From: Muribaculum gordoncarteri
Lineage (GTDB): Bacteria > Bacteroidota > Bacteroidia > Bacteroidales > Muribaculaceae
NCBI RefSeq assembly: GCF_004803695.1
Contig: NZ_CP039393.1
Coordinates: forward strand, 1,922,001 to 1,986,000
DNA: 64,000 bases
Direction of reading: 5' to 3'
Each line of letters begins with the position of its first letter. The stretch's first letter is position 1. Position numbers and translations under genes: made by a program. A model generated the notes under the pieces. The model was not told the DNA's origin and ran no database searches. It worked only from the letters and a program-made list of their open reading frames with translations. This document shows, one piece after another, positions 30,832-39,971 of the stretch.

Positions 30832-31281
30832 ATGAAAAAACTGATTATGGCCATATTACTTATTATGGCAACTGCAAGTGCAGCCCATGCCGCTTTCGAT
30901 AAATACACAATCGATCGCAGCAATCTGCCGCAAGCTGCACAGGACATTCTTCAGGAGTACTTCCCGAAAGCCAAGGTGAGCATGATAAAAATAGACAAGC
31001 ATCTGCTTAAAAAGACCGACTACGACGTGAAGCTGGTAAACGGAACCAAAATAGAGTTCAACAACGCCGGCAAATGGACATCAGTCGACTGCAAGACTCG
31101 AGAAGTGCCTCAGGGACTTATCATGAAACCGATTCGCAACTATCTGAAGAAGAATTTCAATGACGAGAAGGTTGTGAAAATCGAGAAGAAGTCATGGGGA
31201 TATGAACTCGAACTGTCGGACGGAGTGGAACTGAAGTTCAATCTCCTCGGACAATTCAAAAGCATGAGCATGGATGATTGA
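30832..31281 (+). CDS. Secreted PepSY-like (DUF2874) protein
   Basis: 149 residues with a signal peptide (MKKLIMAILLIMATASAAHA, cleavage near residue 20). The mature part contains two tandem PepSY-like units: LPQAAQDILQEYFPKAKVSM followed by YDVKLVNGTKIEFNNAGKW, and a second IRNYLKKNFNDEKVVKIEKK followed by YELELSDGVELKFNLLGQF. This is the layout of Bacteroidota periplasmic PepSY-like proteins of about 150 residues, of unknown role. It ends 7 bp before a strong terminator. Confidence 0.85.
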   Translation: MKKLIMAILLIMATASAAHAAFDKYTIDRSNLPQAAQDILQEYFPKAKVSMIKIDKHLLKKTDYDVKLVNGTKIEFNNAGKWTSVDCKTREVPQGLIMKPIRNYLKKNFNDEKVVKIEKKSWGYELELSDGVELKFNLLGQFKSMSMDD

Positions 31282-31287
31282 CAGTTT

Positions 31288-31320
31288 CCGGGGGCGACAC
31301 AGGGTCGTCCCCGGTTTTTT
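31288..31320 (+). terminator. Rho-independent terminator
   Basis: An 11-bp GC-rich stem (31288-31298 with 31304-31314, one G-U pair), 5-base loop and a run of six T. It closes the PepSY-like gene. Confidence 0.85.
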
Positions 31321-31436
31321 ATATATCAGTAATTTTCACATACTTTCATAACGTTACAACGCCGGGAGATGCCGCTTATATGGATAGTTTTGATTAAATT
31401 TGCAGTCAATTTCAACAAATCAGCATCTCCATTGCT

Positions 31437-32738
31437 ATGTCACATAACAATACAGCCCACATAAACGGACTTGTTGCAATATCGCCCATCGCCGTATTCC
31501 TGCTCTTCTATCTCGCCGTGTCGCTAATCGTAGGCGACTTCTACAAAATGCCCATAGCCGTGGCATTGATGGTGGCATCGGCATGGGCAGTCATCATAAT
31601 GCGCGGAACGCCGCTGTCGAAGCGTGTCGAAATCTTCTCACGTGACGCGGGGTCGTCCAATGTCATGTACATGATATGGATATTCCTGCTTGCCGGCGCA
31701 TTTGCCTCACTCGCCAAGGAGATCGGCGCGGTTGAAGCCACCGTAAATCTCGCGTTGAAGTATCTGCCGGCCGAGATGATAATCCCGGGGCTGTTCTTTG
31801 CCGCATGTTTCATATCGCTGTCGATAGGCACATCGGTGGGTACGGTAGTGGCACTCGCGCCACTCACCGTCGAGCTGGCCCAGTCGGAAAGCGGTTCCAT
31901 ACCCTTCTTTGTGGCCACGGTGCTTAGCGGAGCCTTTTTCGGCGACAACCTTTCATTTATCTCCGACACCACCATAGCCGCCACACGCACCCAGGGATGC
32001 AAAATGAACGACAAGTTCAAGGCCAACCTGTGGATAGCGCTTCCGGCAGCAATAGCAACCCTCGTCCTGTATATATTCATAGGAGCACGAGTGTCACACG
32101 CCGAACTAATCAACGACACCAATCCCTGGCTTATAATACCCTACATCGTGATCATAGCGACGGCATTGATGGGAATCAATGTTACGGTAGTGCTGTCGCT
32201 CGGAATAGTGACGGCAATAACAATGGGACTGCTAAGCGGATTCAAGATTCTGGATCTGTTCGGATTCATGGAAGCCGGAATCGACTCGGTGGGCAATCTG
32301 GTGATAATCACGCTGCTTGCCGCCGGAATGCTCGGCCTCATAAAGGCGGCGGGAGGCATCAACTACATCCTGTCGCTGCTCACCGCCCGCATCAACGGAC
32401 AGCGAGGCGCACAGGCTTCGATAGCCATGCTCGTGAGCCTCGTGAACATGTGTACGGCCAACAACACCGTAGCCATCATAACAGTGGGCTCGCTGTCGAA
32501 GTCGATATCGCAGCGATTCGGCATCGACCCGCGCAAAAGCGCATCGCTGCTCGACACATGCTCATGCATCGTTCAGAGCCTTATCCCCTACGGGGCACAG
32601 ACCCTGCTCGCCACGGCACTTGCGGGAATATCACCCGTGGCACCGTGGCCCTACATGTACTACTCGTGGATGCTTATAGGAATGGTGGTGCTATCGATTC
32701 TGTTCAAATTTCCGCGTCACCTCAACAAGAGGCCGTAG
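31437..32738 (+). CDS. nhaC: NhaC-family Na+/H+ antiporter
   Basis: 433 residues, about eleven hydrophobic helices. The family signature is visible at about 160-190 (FFGDNLSFISDTTIAATRTQ, then GCKMNDKFKAN), and a second conserved repeat follows near 340-375 (NMCTANNTVAIITVGSLSKS, LLDTCSCIVQSLIPYG). It exchanges Na+ for H+ across the inner membrane for pH and salt balance; some NhaC members exchange malate/lactate instead. A -7 box TAAATTTG is at 31395-31402. It ends 4 bp from the convergent peptidase gene. Confidence 0.9.
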   Translation: MSHNNTAHINGLVAISPIAVFLLFYLAVSLIVGDFYKMPIAVALMVASAWAVIIMRGTPLSKRVEIFSRDAGSSNVMYMIWIFLLAGAFASLAKEIGAVEATVNLALKYLPAEMIIPGLFFAACFISLSIGTSVGTVVALAPLTVELAQSESGSIPFFVATVLSGAFFGDNLSFISDTTIAATRTQGCKMNDKFKANLWIALPAAIATLVLYIFIGARVSHAELINDTNPWLIIPYIVIIATALMGINVTVVLSLGIVTAITMGLLSGFKILDLFGFMEAGIDSVGNLVIITLLAAGMLGLIKAAGGINYILSLLTARINGQRGAQASIAMLVSLVNMCTANNTVAIITVGSLSKSISQRFGIDPRKSASLLDTCSCIVQSLIPYGAQTLLATALAGISPVAPWPYMYYSWMLIGMVVLSILFKFPRHLNKRP

Positions 32739-32742
32739 CGTG

Positions 32743-34890
32743 TCAATCCTTGCGCGCAGGCAGGTCCTGAGGAAGCTTGGGTGACTCCGACGGTGACTTT
32801 ATGCCGTCACGTTCAAGAAGGGCGTCGATTGTGGGTTCCTGACCGCGGAATCGCTTGTACAGCGTCATGGGATGCTCGGTGCCGCCTTTCATAAGCACGT
32901 TGCGGCGGAACGAGTCGGAAGTGGCCTTGTCAAACAATCCGTTCTTCAAGAAGAGTGAGAAGGCATCGGCATCCAGCACTTCGGCCCACTTGTAGCTATA
33001 GTATCCGGCTGCGTATCCACCCGAAAATATGTGACTGAACTGAGGCGAGAAGATGCATCCGTCAACATCGTCAAACATCGACACGCTTTCCAATGCCTTA
33101 CGCTCAAAGCCGACAACATCCTCTACAGGGCTCTCGATGGTGTGCCATGCCATGTCGGTGAATCCGAATCCAAGCTGACGCAAGCACGCATAGGCGGCTC
33201 CATACTGCGACGACTGCACGATTTTATCGACAAGATTCTGCGGAATCGGCTCGCCTGTAACATAGTGGCGGGCAAATCCGTCAAGGAATTCCTTCTGTGT
33301 AAGATAGTTCTCATTGAACTGCGACGGGAGCTCCACGAAGTCACGGTAGACGCTCGTACCCGACAGCGACGCATATTTAGTGTCGGCCAGCAAGCCGTGA
33401 AGAGCGTGTCCGAATTCATGCAGGAATGTTTCCACTTCGTAGGGAGTAAGCAAAGCCGGCTTTGTGCCTGTGGGCTTTGTGAAGTTCATGACAATCGTCA
33501 CGTGAGGACGTACCTGGGTGCCGTCGGCGGTGACGCACTCGTCCTTGAAACCGGTCATCCATGCTCCGGGGCGCTTGCTTTCGCGCGGGAAGAAGTCGGT
33601 ATATATCACTCCGAGATAACTGCCGTCGGCATCCTTTACATCGTAGGCCTTTACATCGGGATGATAGACCTCGATGTCGGCATTAGGCTCAAATGTCAAT
33701 CCGTAGAGTTTTGTAGCCAATCCGAAAACACCGTCTATCACATTGTTAAGTTCAAAATAGGGACGAAGTTCCTCCTCGTTATAGCTGTACTTGGCCTGCT
33801 GTAGCTTATTGGAGTAGTAGCTGTAATCCCATGCCTTAATCTTGACGGGACGGCCTTCAAGCTGAGAGGCATAACTTTCAATCTCGGCAAACTCCTTCAA
33901 CTGAGCCGGGCGATAGGCCTCGGCGAGTTCATTAAGAAGCTTGTAGACATTTTCGGGAGTTTCAGCCATGCTCTTTTCAAGGCTGTACTCGGCATAGTTT
34001 TTCTTGCCAAACAGCGCGGCAATCTCGCGACGCGTTTCGGCTATATCGGCAAGAATCTCCATATTGGAATATTCGCCCTTGGTGTTTCGACCGTTATATA
34101 GACGGTAGAAGCGCTCACGAAGGTCGGGGCGGTCGCTATATTTCATGAAAGCGGTGTAGACAGGCTGCGCGAGCGTAAACAGATACTCGCCTTCACGCCC
34201 CTTCTCCTTGGCTGCGAGAGCGGCAGCCTCAACCGAGCTTTCAGGCAAACCGCTCAGATCGTCGGCGGTAAGCCATATCTCGTAAGTGTTCAGCTCCTTA
34301 AGGACATTCTGACCGAACTTGGTAGTGAGATCGGAGAGATGAGCCGACAAGCGGCGGTATTCGTCACGCTTCTCCCCCTTCAGCTCAGCGCCCGAGCGGG
34401 CAAACGAGTCATAAGTCGTGGTGAGCAACATGCTGTCCTCGGCATCAAGATTCAGCTTGTCGCGCATGTCGTAGACTGTCTTTATCCTCTTCCACAGCCC
34501 CTCATTAAGGGAAATGTCGGTGGAGTGCTTGGAGAGCTTGCCTGAAACGCGCAGCGAAATGTCCATCAATTCGTCATCGCTCAACGCCGACAACATGGGA
34601 TAGAACACGTTAAGTACACGATTAAGATCGCTTCCCGAACGCTCAAGAGCCACAATGGTATTATCGAATGTGGGAGCGGCCGACTGATTTACGATATCGG
34701 CTATCTCTTTATTTTGAATCTCAATTCCACGGTCTATCGCCTCTTCATAGTGCTTATTTTCTATCGATGAAAAGGGTACTGAATTGTGCACGGTTGCAAA
34801 TTCGTCAAAAAACGGATTGGCAGTTGGTTGTTGTTGAGCCTGTAACATAATTGAAAACATTACCGAAAAGGCTAAAATCGCTTTTCTCAT
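32743..34890 (-). CDS. M3-family peptidyl-dipeptidase (Dcp-like)
   Basis: 715 residues with a signal peptide (MRKAILAFSVMFSIMLQAQ, about 1-19), so it probably acts in the periplasm or is a lipoprotein-like export product. The zinc site is FLHEFGHALHGLL (about residue 490) with downstream Glu in SQFNENYL. Length and sequence order match bacterial Dcp/oligopeptidase A relatives, which remove dipeptides from the C-termini of peptides. It converges on nhaC with a 4-bp gap and no separate terminator seen. Confidence 0.92.
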   Translation of the reverse strand: MRKAILAFSVMFSIMLQAQQQPTANPFFDEFATVHNSVPFSSIENKHYEEAIDRGIEIQNKEIADIVNQSAAPTFDNTIVALERSGSDLNRVLNVFYPMLSALSDDELMDISLRVSGKLSKHSTDISLNEGLWKRIKTVYDMRDKLNLDAEDSMLLTTTYDSFARSGAELKGEKRDEYRRLSAHLSDLTTKFGQNVLKELNTYEIWLTADDLSGLPESSVEAAALAAKEKGREGEYLFTLAQPVYTAFMKYSDRPDLRERFYRLYNGRNTKGEYSNMEILADIAETRREIAALFGKKNYAEYSLEKSMAETPENVYKLLNELAEAYRPAQLKEFAEIESYASQLEGRPVKIKAWDYSYYSNKLQQAKYSYNEEELRPYFELNNVIDGVFGLATKLYGLTFEPNADIEVYHPDVKAYDVKDADGSYLGVIYTDFFPRESKRPGAWMTGFKDECVTADGTQVRPHVTIVMNFTKPTGTKPALLTPYEVETFLHEFGHALHGLLADTKYASLSGTSVYRDFVELPSQFNENYLTQKEFLDGFARHYVTGEPIPQNLVDKIVQSSQYGAAYACLRQLGFGFTDMAWHTIESPVEDVVGFERKALESVSMFDDVDGCIFSPQFSHIFSGGYAAGYYSYKWAEVLDADAFSLFLKNGLFDKATSDSFRRNVLMKGGTEHPMTLYKRFRGQEPTIDALLERDGIKSPSESPKLPQDLPARKD

Positions 34891-34975
34891 ATATTAAAAG
34901 TTATGTGATGTCATTTCCATAAACAAAGATAATAGGAAAACATCACATAACTATCCATAATACAAATTTTAACTG

Positions 34976-37177
34976 CTAATCGCGCGAATAGAGGATTGCA
35001 TCCACGACAAGCGGAAGCAGCGAACCCTCCACACCGGCCTTAAGCAAGTGGTTGCGGTCGGCATTATAATTATTTATGAACGACTCCACATCGCCGTTAT
35101 TGGCGTCAATCGCAAGATTGTAGAAGTTTATCGCCTCGCGTATATCGCCCTTGGCAAGATTCAGGTGTCCCATATTGAGGTAATCGCCCGACGAGGGATT
35201 GTCGGTGAGCACCTTGTTGTAATACTCCTCGCTCTGAGCCATGTCGCCGGAAATAAAAGCGCACCAGGCAAGCGGGCGCCATGCACGTGTCGACTTTTCG
35301 TCGATGAAATCGGCCTTGAAATAGTAATTCAAAGCCTCCTCCGGGCGGTCAAGTTCAAGCAGGCAGTGACCGATGTTCAAGGCTACTCCGGGGTCGTCGG
35401 ACTTCTTCGCCTCGATACGCTTAAAGTATTCAAGCGCTTTGGCCGGATTGCCCATAAGCTTGTAGCAGGCGGCAAGACGGCGCATAGTCCACAAGCTGTC
35501 GGCATTCAGCAGTTCGGCCTGCTCGTAATATTTCAAAGCCTTGGCGGGATTCTTGGCTTTCTGGCAGCAATAGCCCATCTTCTGATAGAGCTGTGAATCG
35601 GGAGGAAGAATTTCGCCCAATATCTCAAACACATGATAGGCGTCATCATAGTATCCGCGCTTGAAGTAGAACTCGCCCACAACCGACAGTGTGTCGACAT
35701 CGGTAAGATCGGGAGCAAGCACGGCAAGCTGCAGCAGATTTATAGGACGGCTGAAGGGATCGTTGAAGTCGCCCTTGCGGCGATAAAGCTTGAAGAAACG
35801 GTACAAGTCCTGCACATACTTATTAGCTACATTGTCACGCTCGCCCGAAGGCAGTCCGAGGCTCGCGTTGCGCAATTCAAGCTCATTGAGATTCTGCGCG
35901 TCAAACTGCGAGAGCATCATGCGCCGCTGCATAGCCGGAACCGACGACAGCGCGAGGATAAATGAATACTTGTCGCCGTTGCACAGGAAAGGCGACGACA
36001 ACACCAGATTGCCTATAGCCGACAATTCGGAGCCGAGTGCATTCTTGACCGTGAGATTGTCGAGATGGAAAGGCATGAACCAGTTGACAACATCGGAGAA
36101 GAAGGGGAATGACTTGAGATTGGCAAACGTACTCATGAACACATCGCCGCCATCCTCCTGCATCTTGCTGAGTTCCTTGATTTTATCGGCTATGCCCGAC
36201 TTGTCGAGCAGCTCCTGCCACTCGGGGTTCTCCTCAAGATTGGCAATGTCGCCAAGCCCGTTGCCGCCGCTTATCTTTCGCGCAATGTCAGGGCGCAGCT
36301 TCAACATCTCGGGAAACACCTCTTCCTGCATCTTGCGGTTGATGCGTTCGGTGTCACGCGAGCGTATGAACTGCAGGAACACAAGCTTAACATCACTGCT
36401 CCACGAAGTGAGTTCTCGCAACGCATCAATGCGCTGACGCAATTTGCGGTCCCACAACCTCGAGCGGTTCATATACATACCAAGAAGCGCGGCACACAAC
36501 GCACGCATCGACAAGTTAACCGACTGCGACTTCTCGTAAATGTCGAGGAGCATCATGACACGACGCTCGTCGTAATAGTGAGTAAGGCCGAGAAGCACGG
36601 CTGAAATGAGCATATCCTTAAAATAATCGGGAAGCACAGGCGATTCAAATGCCTCACGTAGAGCAGCATCGTCATCCGACGATATGGGATAGAGCGTCCA
36701 GACCTTGTTGAAGATTCGCTTCTCCAAATCCTCCTTGGCCATCATGCGCTCACTTGCCTGAGCCGACGAAGCATTTATCATGTTATAGGGCGAGGCTTCG
36801 TTGGAGGCCGTCGTGTATTTTTTCATCAAAGAGCCTACCGTGTCACCAGCCTGCATCTCCTCATAGCGCACGGTGCTGAAATACATCTTCGACGACTTAG
36901 GCTTGGAAAGCTGACGCGAAATGCGGTCAAGCATAGCATATATCTTGCGAACGATTGACGAATACATCTCATCGCGCTCAGGATCTACGGCACCCTGCGT
37001 AGCGTAACGTAACATCATCGAGTAGGACTCCTCCATCCTGTCGATTTCATCGGTTATTCTCCAGTCGCCGATATGCGAGCTATAATGACGCAGCAACTTG
37101 AACGCATCGCGCAATCGATGTCGTGATACGTAGTGCTCGACTTTGGATGGTATGTCGTTTATATGTATTGATGCCAT
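34976..37177 (-). CDS. Large tetratricopeptide-repeat protein
   Basis: 733 residues, no signal peptide. The C-terminal third (about 480-700) holds at least six TPR units, for example GEFYFKRGYYDDAYHVFEIL, KMGYCCQKAKNPAKALKYYE and NIGHCLLELDRPEEALNYYF. The N-terminal 450 residues are helical and unfamiliar. TPR proteins of this kind are scaffolds; no partner is indicated. The gene follows ompA with a terminator between, and its promoter was not identified in the 184-base gap. Confidence 0.8.
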   Translation of the reverse strand: MASIHINDIPSKVEHYVSRHRLRDAFKLLRHYSSHIGDWRITDEIDRMEESYSMMLRYATQGAVDPERDEMYSSIVRKIYAMLDRISRQLSKPKSSKMYFSTVRYEEMQAGDTVGSLMKKYTTASNEASPYNMINASSAQASERMMAKEDLEKRIFNKVWTLYPISSDDDAALREAFESPVLPDYFKDMLISAVLLGLTHYYDERRVMMLLDIYEKSQSVNLSMRALCAALLGMYMNRSRLWDRKLRQRIDALRELTSWSSDVKLVFLQFIRSRDTERINRKMQEEVFPEMLKLRPDIARKISGGNGLGDIANLEENPEWQELLDKSGIADKIKELSKMQEDGGDVFMSTFANLKSFPFFSDVVNWFMPFHLDNLTVKNALGSELSAIGNLVLSSPFLCNGDKYSFILALSSVPAMQRRMMLSQFDAQNLNELELRNASLGLPSGERDNVANKYVQDLYRFFKLYRRKGDFNDPFSRPINLLQLAVLAPDLTDVDTLSVVGEFYFKRGYYDDAYHVFEILGEILPPDSQLYQKMGYCCQKAKNPAKALKYYEQAELLNADSLWTMRRLAACYKLMGNPAKALEYFKRIEAKKSDDPGVALNIGHCLLELDRPEEALNYYFKADFIDEKSTRAWRPLAWCAFISGDMAQSEEYYNKVLTDNPSSGDYLNMGHLNLAKGDIREAINFYNLAIDANNGDVESFINNYNADRNHLLKAGVEGSLLPLVVDAILYSRD

Positions 37178-37298
37178 GGTTACCTTGATTATACATTAAT
37201 AATATTACAACAATCGCTACAGCAAAACTTATGCCAAAGTTATATAAAAATACTTAGCCGAACCCATTATCAGTCATAGGGCGTGACATGGATCCGGC

Positions 37299-37335
37299 AA
37301 AAACAATGGAGGCCACACCAACCGGTGCGGCCTCC
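37299..37335 (-). terminator. Terminator of the OmpA-family gene
   Basis: On the minus strand a 12-bp stem (37308-37319 with 37324-37335, one G-U pair) with a 4-base loop precedes ATTGTTTTT. Confidence 0.8.
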
Positions 37336-37361
37336 TTAGGGTTTATAAACTTAATGGTTTA

Positions 37362-38573
37362 TTAGTCTTGTGAGAAGATTACGATACGGTTCCAGTTGTT
37401 AGTGTCGTAAATCTGAGAAGCGCTACCCTCAGCCTTGATAGAAAGGCGGTCAGCAGGAATACCGTATTCCTTAGTGAGGACATTGTAAACGTTCTGTGCA
37501 CGACGCTCTGAAAGCTTGAGGTTGTAAGCGGCTGTACCGGTATCCTTGTCAGCGTAACCCTTGATAACTACGTTAGCATCGGGATTAGCCTTCATCCACT
37601 GAGCGATGTTGTATACGTTAACCATTTCCATCGAAGAAATCTTAGCAGAGTTGATGGTGAAGCGTACAGTTGACATCAAAGGAGCAGAAGCATCGGGGCA
37701 TTCAACAGCTACGATTTCGGGGCAAGGAAGCTGAGCCTCGGCAGCAGCAAGGCGTGAGCTGCAGTTAGAAAGTTCGCCGCGAAGGTCGTTGATCTGACCG
37801 TTAAGCTGGTTGATGTAGCCAATGTAAGCGCAGGGGTTGAAGCTCTTGAAGCTCTTTCCGCCAAGCTTGAAAGTAAGACCGCCCATTGCAGTGAGGTTCA
37901 TGTCGATAGACTCGCTACCGTAAGCGATACCGTCGAAAGTATCACCGTAAGCCTGGAAGCGACCTTCAGCGAAGAAGTCAACATACTTGCTAAGACGGAA
38001 GCGAAGCTGCAAACCTACAGATACGGGGATCTGCCATACGCGATCCTTGCGATAACCGTTGTTGATGGGCACATAAGCGTGGTTGAAGTCCCAAGAATAA
38101 GTTGCACCAACACCTACGAAAGGAACGATGCTGAAGAAACGATCAGCGTCAACACTTCCGAGAGAGTTGAACATATCCCACATAAGGTCAAAGTTTGCAT
38201 TCACGAATTTTGCTTTCTGATAAGCATTGTTAGCGTCCCAGTGATAAGCAGCGCCCTGAACGCCAAAACGCCATGCGAAGTAGGGGTTGAACCACTTACC
38301 GAAACCTACACCGTAAGCAGCTGTGATACCGCGCTTGCCGTCATTCTGTCCCTTAGGACCGGCCTTGTAGCAGTCAACCATGGGGAGTTCCATACCGGCA
38401 CCCAACTGGATGAACCAGTTTGCTCCCTTCTCTGAATAGTACTGGTCAGTGCAGTCAGCGACTTCAGTAAATGTAGCTTCCTCAATTACTACAGCCTCTT
38501 GAGCTTTAGCAACGTTTGCTGAAAGGAGCATCGCGCCACATGCAGCAAAACCAAAAAGGATGTTCTTTTTCAT
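37362..38573 (-). CDS. OmpA-family outer-membrane porin
   Basis: 403 residues. Signal peptide 1-24 (AACGAMLLSANVAKAQ), then an N-terminal beta-barrel of about 220 residues with alternating aromatic strands (WFIQLGAGMELPMVD, AWRFGVQGAAYHW), a linker coiled coil (INQLNGQINDLRGELSNCSS) and a C-terminal peptidoglycan-binding OmpA domain from about 290 (TVRFTINSAKISSMEM, VIKGYADKDTGTAAYNLKLS, LSERRAQNVYNVLTKEYGI). Anchors the outer membrane to the wall and is normally very abundant. Codon use is strongly biased, as expected for high expression. A promoter lies about 150 bp upstream. Confidence 0.92.
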   Translation of the reverse strand: MKKNILFGFAACGAMLLSANVAKAQEAVVIEEATFTEVADCTDQYYSEKGANWFIQLGAGMELPMVDCYKAGPKGQNDGKRGITAAYGVGFGKWFNPYFAWRFGVQGAAYHWDANNAYQKAKFVNANFDLMWDMFNSLGSVDADRFFSIVPFVGVGATYSWDFNHAYVPINNGYRKDRVWQIPVSVGLQLRFRLSKYVDFFAEGRFQAYGDTFDGIAYGSESIDMNLTAMGGLTFKLGGKSFKSFNPCAYIGYINQLNGQINDLRGELSNCSSRLAAAEAQLPCPEIVAVECPDASAPLMSTVRFTINSAKISSMEMVNVYNIAQWMKANPDANVVIKGYADKDTGTAAYNLKLSERRAQNVYNVLTKEYGIPADRLSIKAEGSASQIYDTNNWNRIVIFSQD

Positions 38574-38718
38574 TCTTCTTTAATTTTAATTTATACAAAT
38601 TATTTAAACCCGTTATCGTCAATTAGTCCGACAAACGTTAGTGAATGTTATTCTTCAGGTTTGTCAGTTTTGCTATATTAACACAAAGTATCTTGTCTTT
38701 GTTCAACAAAATTTTCTA

Positions 38719-38750
38719 CAAAGTTATGTTTTTAATGAATACCCTGCAAC
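38719..38750 (-). promoter_or_regulatory. Predicted promoter of the OmpA-family gene
   Basis: On the minus strand the -7 TAACTTTG is at 38719-38726 and a -33-like GTTG at 38747-38750, spacer 20 bp. It implies an AT-rich 5' leader of about 140 nt. The remainder of the 441-base gap 38574-39014 holds the divergent M23 promoter and nothing else I can support. Confidence 0.5.
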
Positions 38751-38962
38751 TTTTTTGGACATAATTTAACATCATAATGTTAACAATCATTGGGTTTAGC
38801 ATAACTAAAATCAAGCTAATCACTAATATTTATATTGTTGCATAATTTTTATTTAACAGCAAATAAGCAGCCCGCATTCATTAAGCGGCATAATCAAATG
38901 AAAGCACCGTCACCTGAACAGGATTGGCAACCTGCTCCCCGACTGTCCAAGGCGCCTGCCAT

Positions 38963-38993
38963 TATGTTTCCTCAAATATTCTACTTATATTTG
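38963..38993 (+). promoter_or_regulatory. Predicted promoter of the M23-like gene
   Basis: -7 TATATTTG at 38986-38993 with a -33-like TATG at 38963-38966 (19-bp spacer); the ATG is 21 bases downstream. Confidence 0.5.
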
Positions 38994-39014
38994 CAGAAAT
39001 AAAAATAACCGCGA

Positions 39015-39890
39015 ATGAAAGAGAAGTCCGACACGACGGCAAAGAATACCGTTAAACGAGCACATTCGTTCAAGACCAATCCACGTTTCAGGCTGTCGTT
39101 CATCAATGAAAATACATTCAACGAGGTATGGACAGTTAAAATGTCGCAGCGCAAAGTGGTGCTGGCATTGATTCTGTTACTTTCCGCGATAGGCTGCATG
39201 GTGGCGACACTCATAATATTCACTCCTATACGCACGCTGCTCCCCGGCTACCTGAAAGAGTCGCAACGGCAGGAGAACATATTCAACTCAATGCGCATCG
39301 ACTCGCTTTCAACCGAAGTGAGCATACACAACGCCTACATCAGCAATCTTGAGCGAATACTCAACGACCGCATCGAAGAGGTGTCGCCGACCCACTATAA
39401 CGATACAATATCCCCTGCCCCTACCGACTCGCTCATCGGAGCCACATCGGCCGAGAAGCAGTTTGTAAGACAATTTGAGGAGCGAGAGAAGTTCAACCTC
39501 AATGTGCTGTCGCCCATAGCGGCCGAAGGCGTGACATTCTTCACGCCGGTAAACGGAGCCACGATAATGTCACCCGACAACGACCGTCCGGCCGAAATAA
39601 CGCTGATTGTGCCACGTAACGCGCCTGTGTCGTCGATTTACAACGGCTCGGTTGTCGACTGCTATTACACCGTAGGCCAAGGATACACATATATAATACA
39701 GCATCCCAACGGATTCATGTCGAAATATTCGGGCCTCGGCTCGGCTTTTGCCGACAAAGGACAGCACGTTGACACCGGCTCGGCGATAGGGCTTACCGGG
39801 AACAGCGCCAACTCGACGCAGAATCTCGTGACATTTGAACTTTGGAACAAGGGCACCCGGCTCAATCCCCGGGAATACATACCGTTTTGA
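39015..39890 (+). CDS. Membrane-anchored M23 (LytM-like) protein, probably non-catalytic
   Basis: 291 residues. One membrane helix at about 48-70, a coiled-coil region 80-120, and a C-terminal M23/LytM fold (VPRNAPVSSIYNGSVVDCYY, IIQHPNGFMSKYSGLG, GSAIGLTGNSANSTQNLVTF, ELWNKGTRLNP). The metal ligands of active M23 peptidases are missing: the first H-x(n)-D is absent and the H-x-H motif reads VTF. It may activate or position another hydrolase, as EnvC/NlpD do. It is followed by dxr and rseP, with a separate promoter before dxr. Confidence 0.85.
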   Translation: MKEKSDTTAKNTVKRAHSFKTNPRFRLSFINENTFNEVWTVKMSQRKVVLALILLLSAIGCMVATLIIFTPIRTLLPGYLKESQRQENIFNSMRIDSLSTEVSIHNAYISNLERILNDRIEEVSPTHYNDTISPAPTDSLIGATSAEKQFVRQFEEREKFNLNVLSPIAAEGVTFFTPVNGATIMSPDNDRPAEITLIVPRNAPVSSIYNGSVVDCYYTVGQGYTYIIQHPNGFMSKYSGLGSAFADKGQHVDTGSAIGLTGNSANSTQNLVTFELWNKGTRLNPREYIPF

Positions 39891-39909
39891 CAAATTTAAA
39901 ATCCTACAT

Positions 39910-39940
39910 TTTCATAATCGTAGAATTTCAGCTAAATTTG
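39910..39940 (+). promoter_or_regulatory. Predicted promoter of dxr
   Basis: -7 TAAATTTG at 39933-39940 and a -33-like TTTC at 39910-39913 with a 19-bp spacer, between the M23-like stop and the GTG of dxr. Confidence 0.55.
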
Positions 39941-39971
39941 CATACTCATTATTATATATAGTAATCACAAC

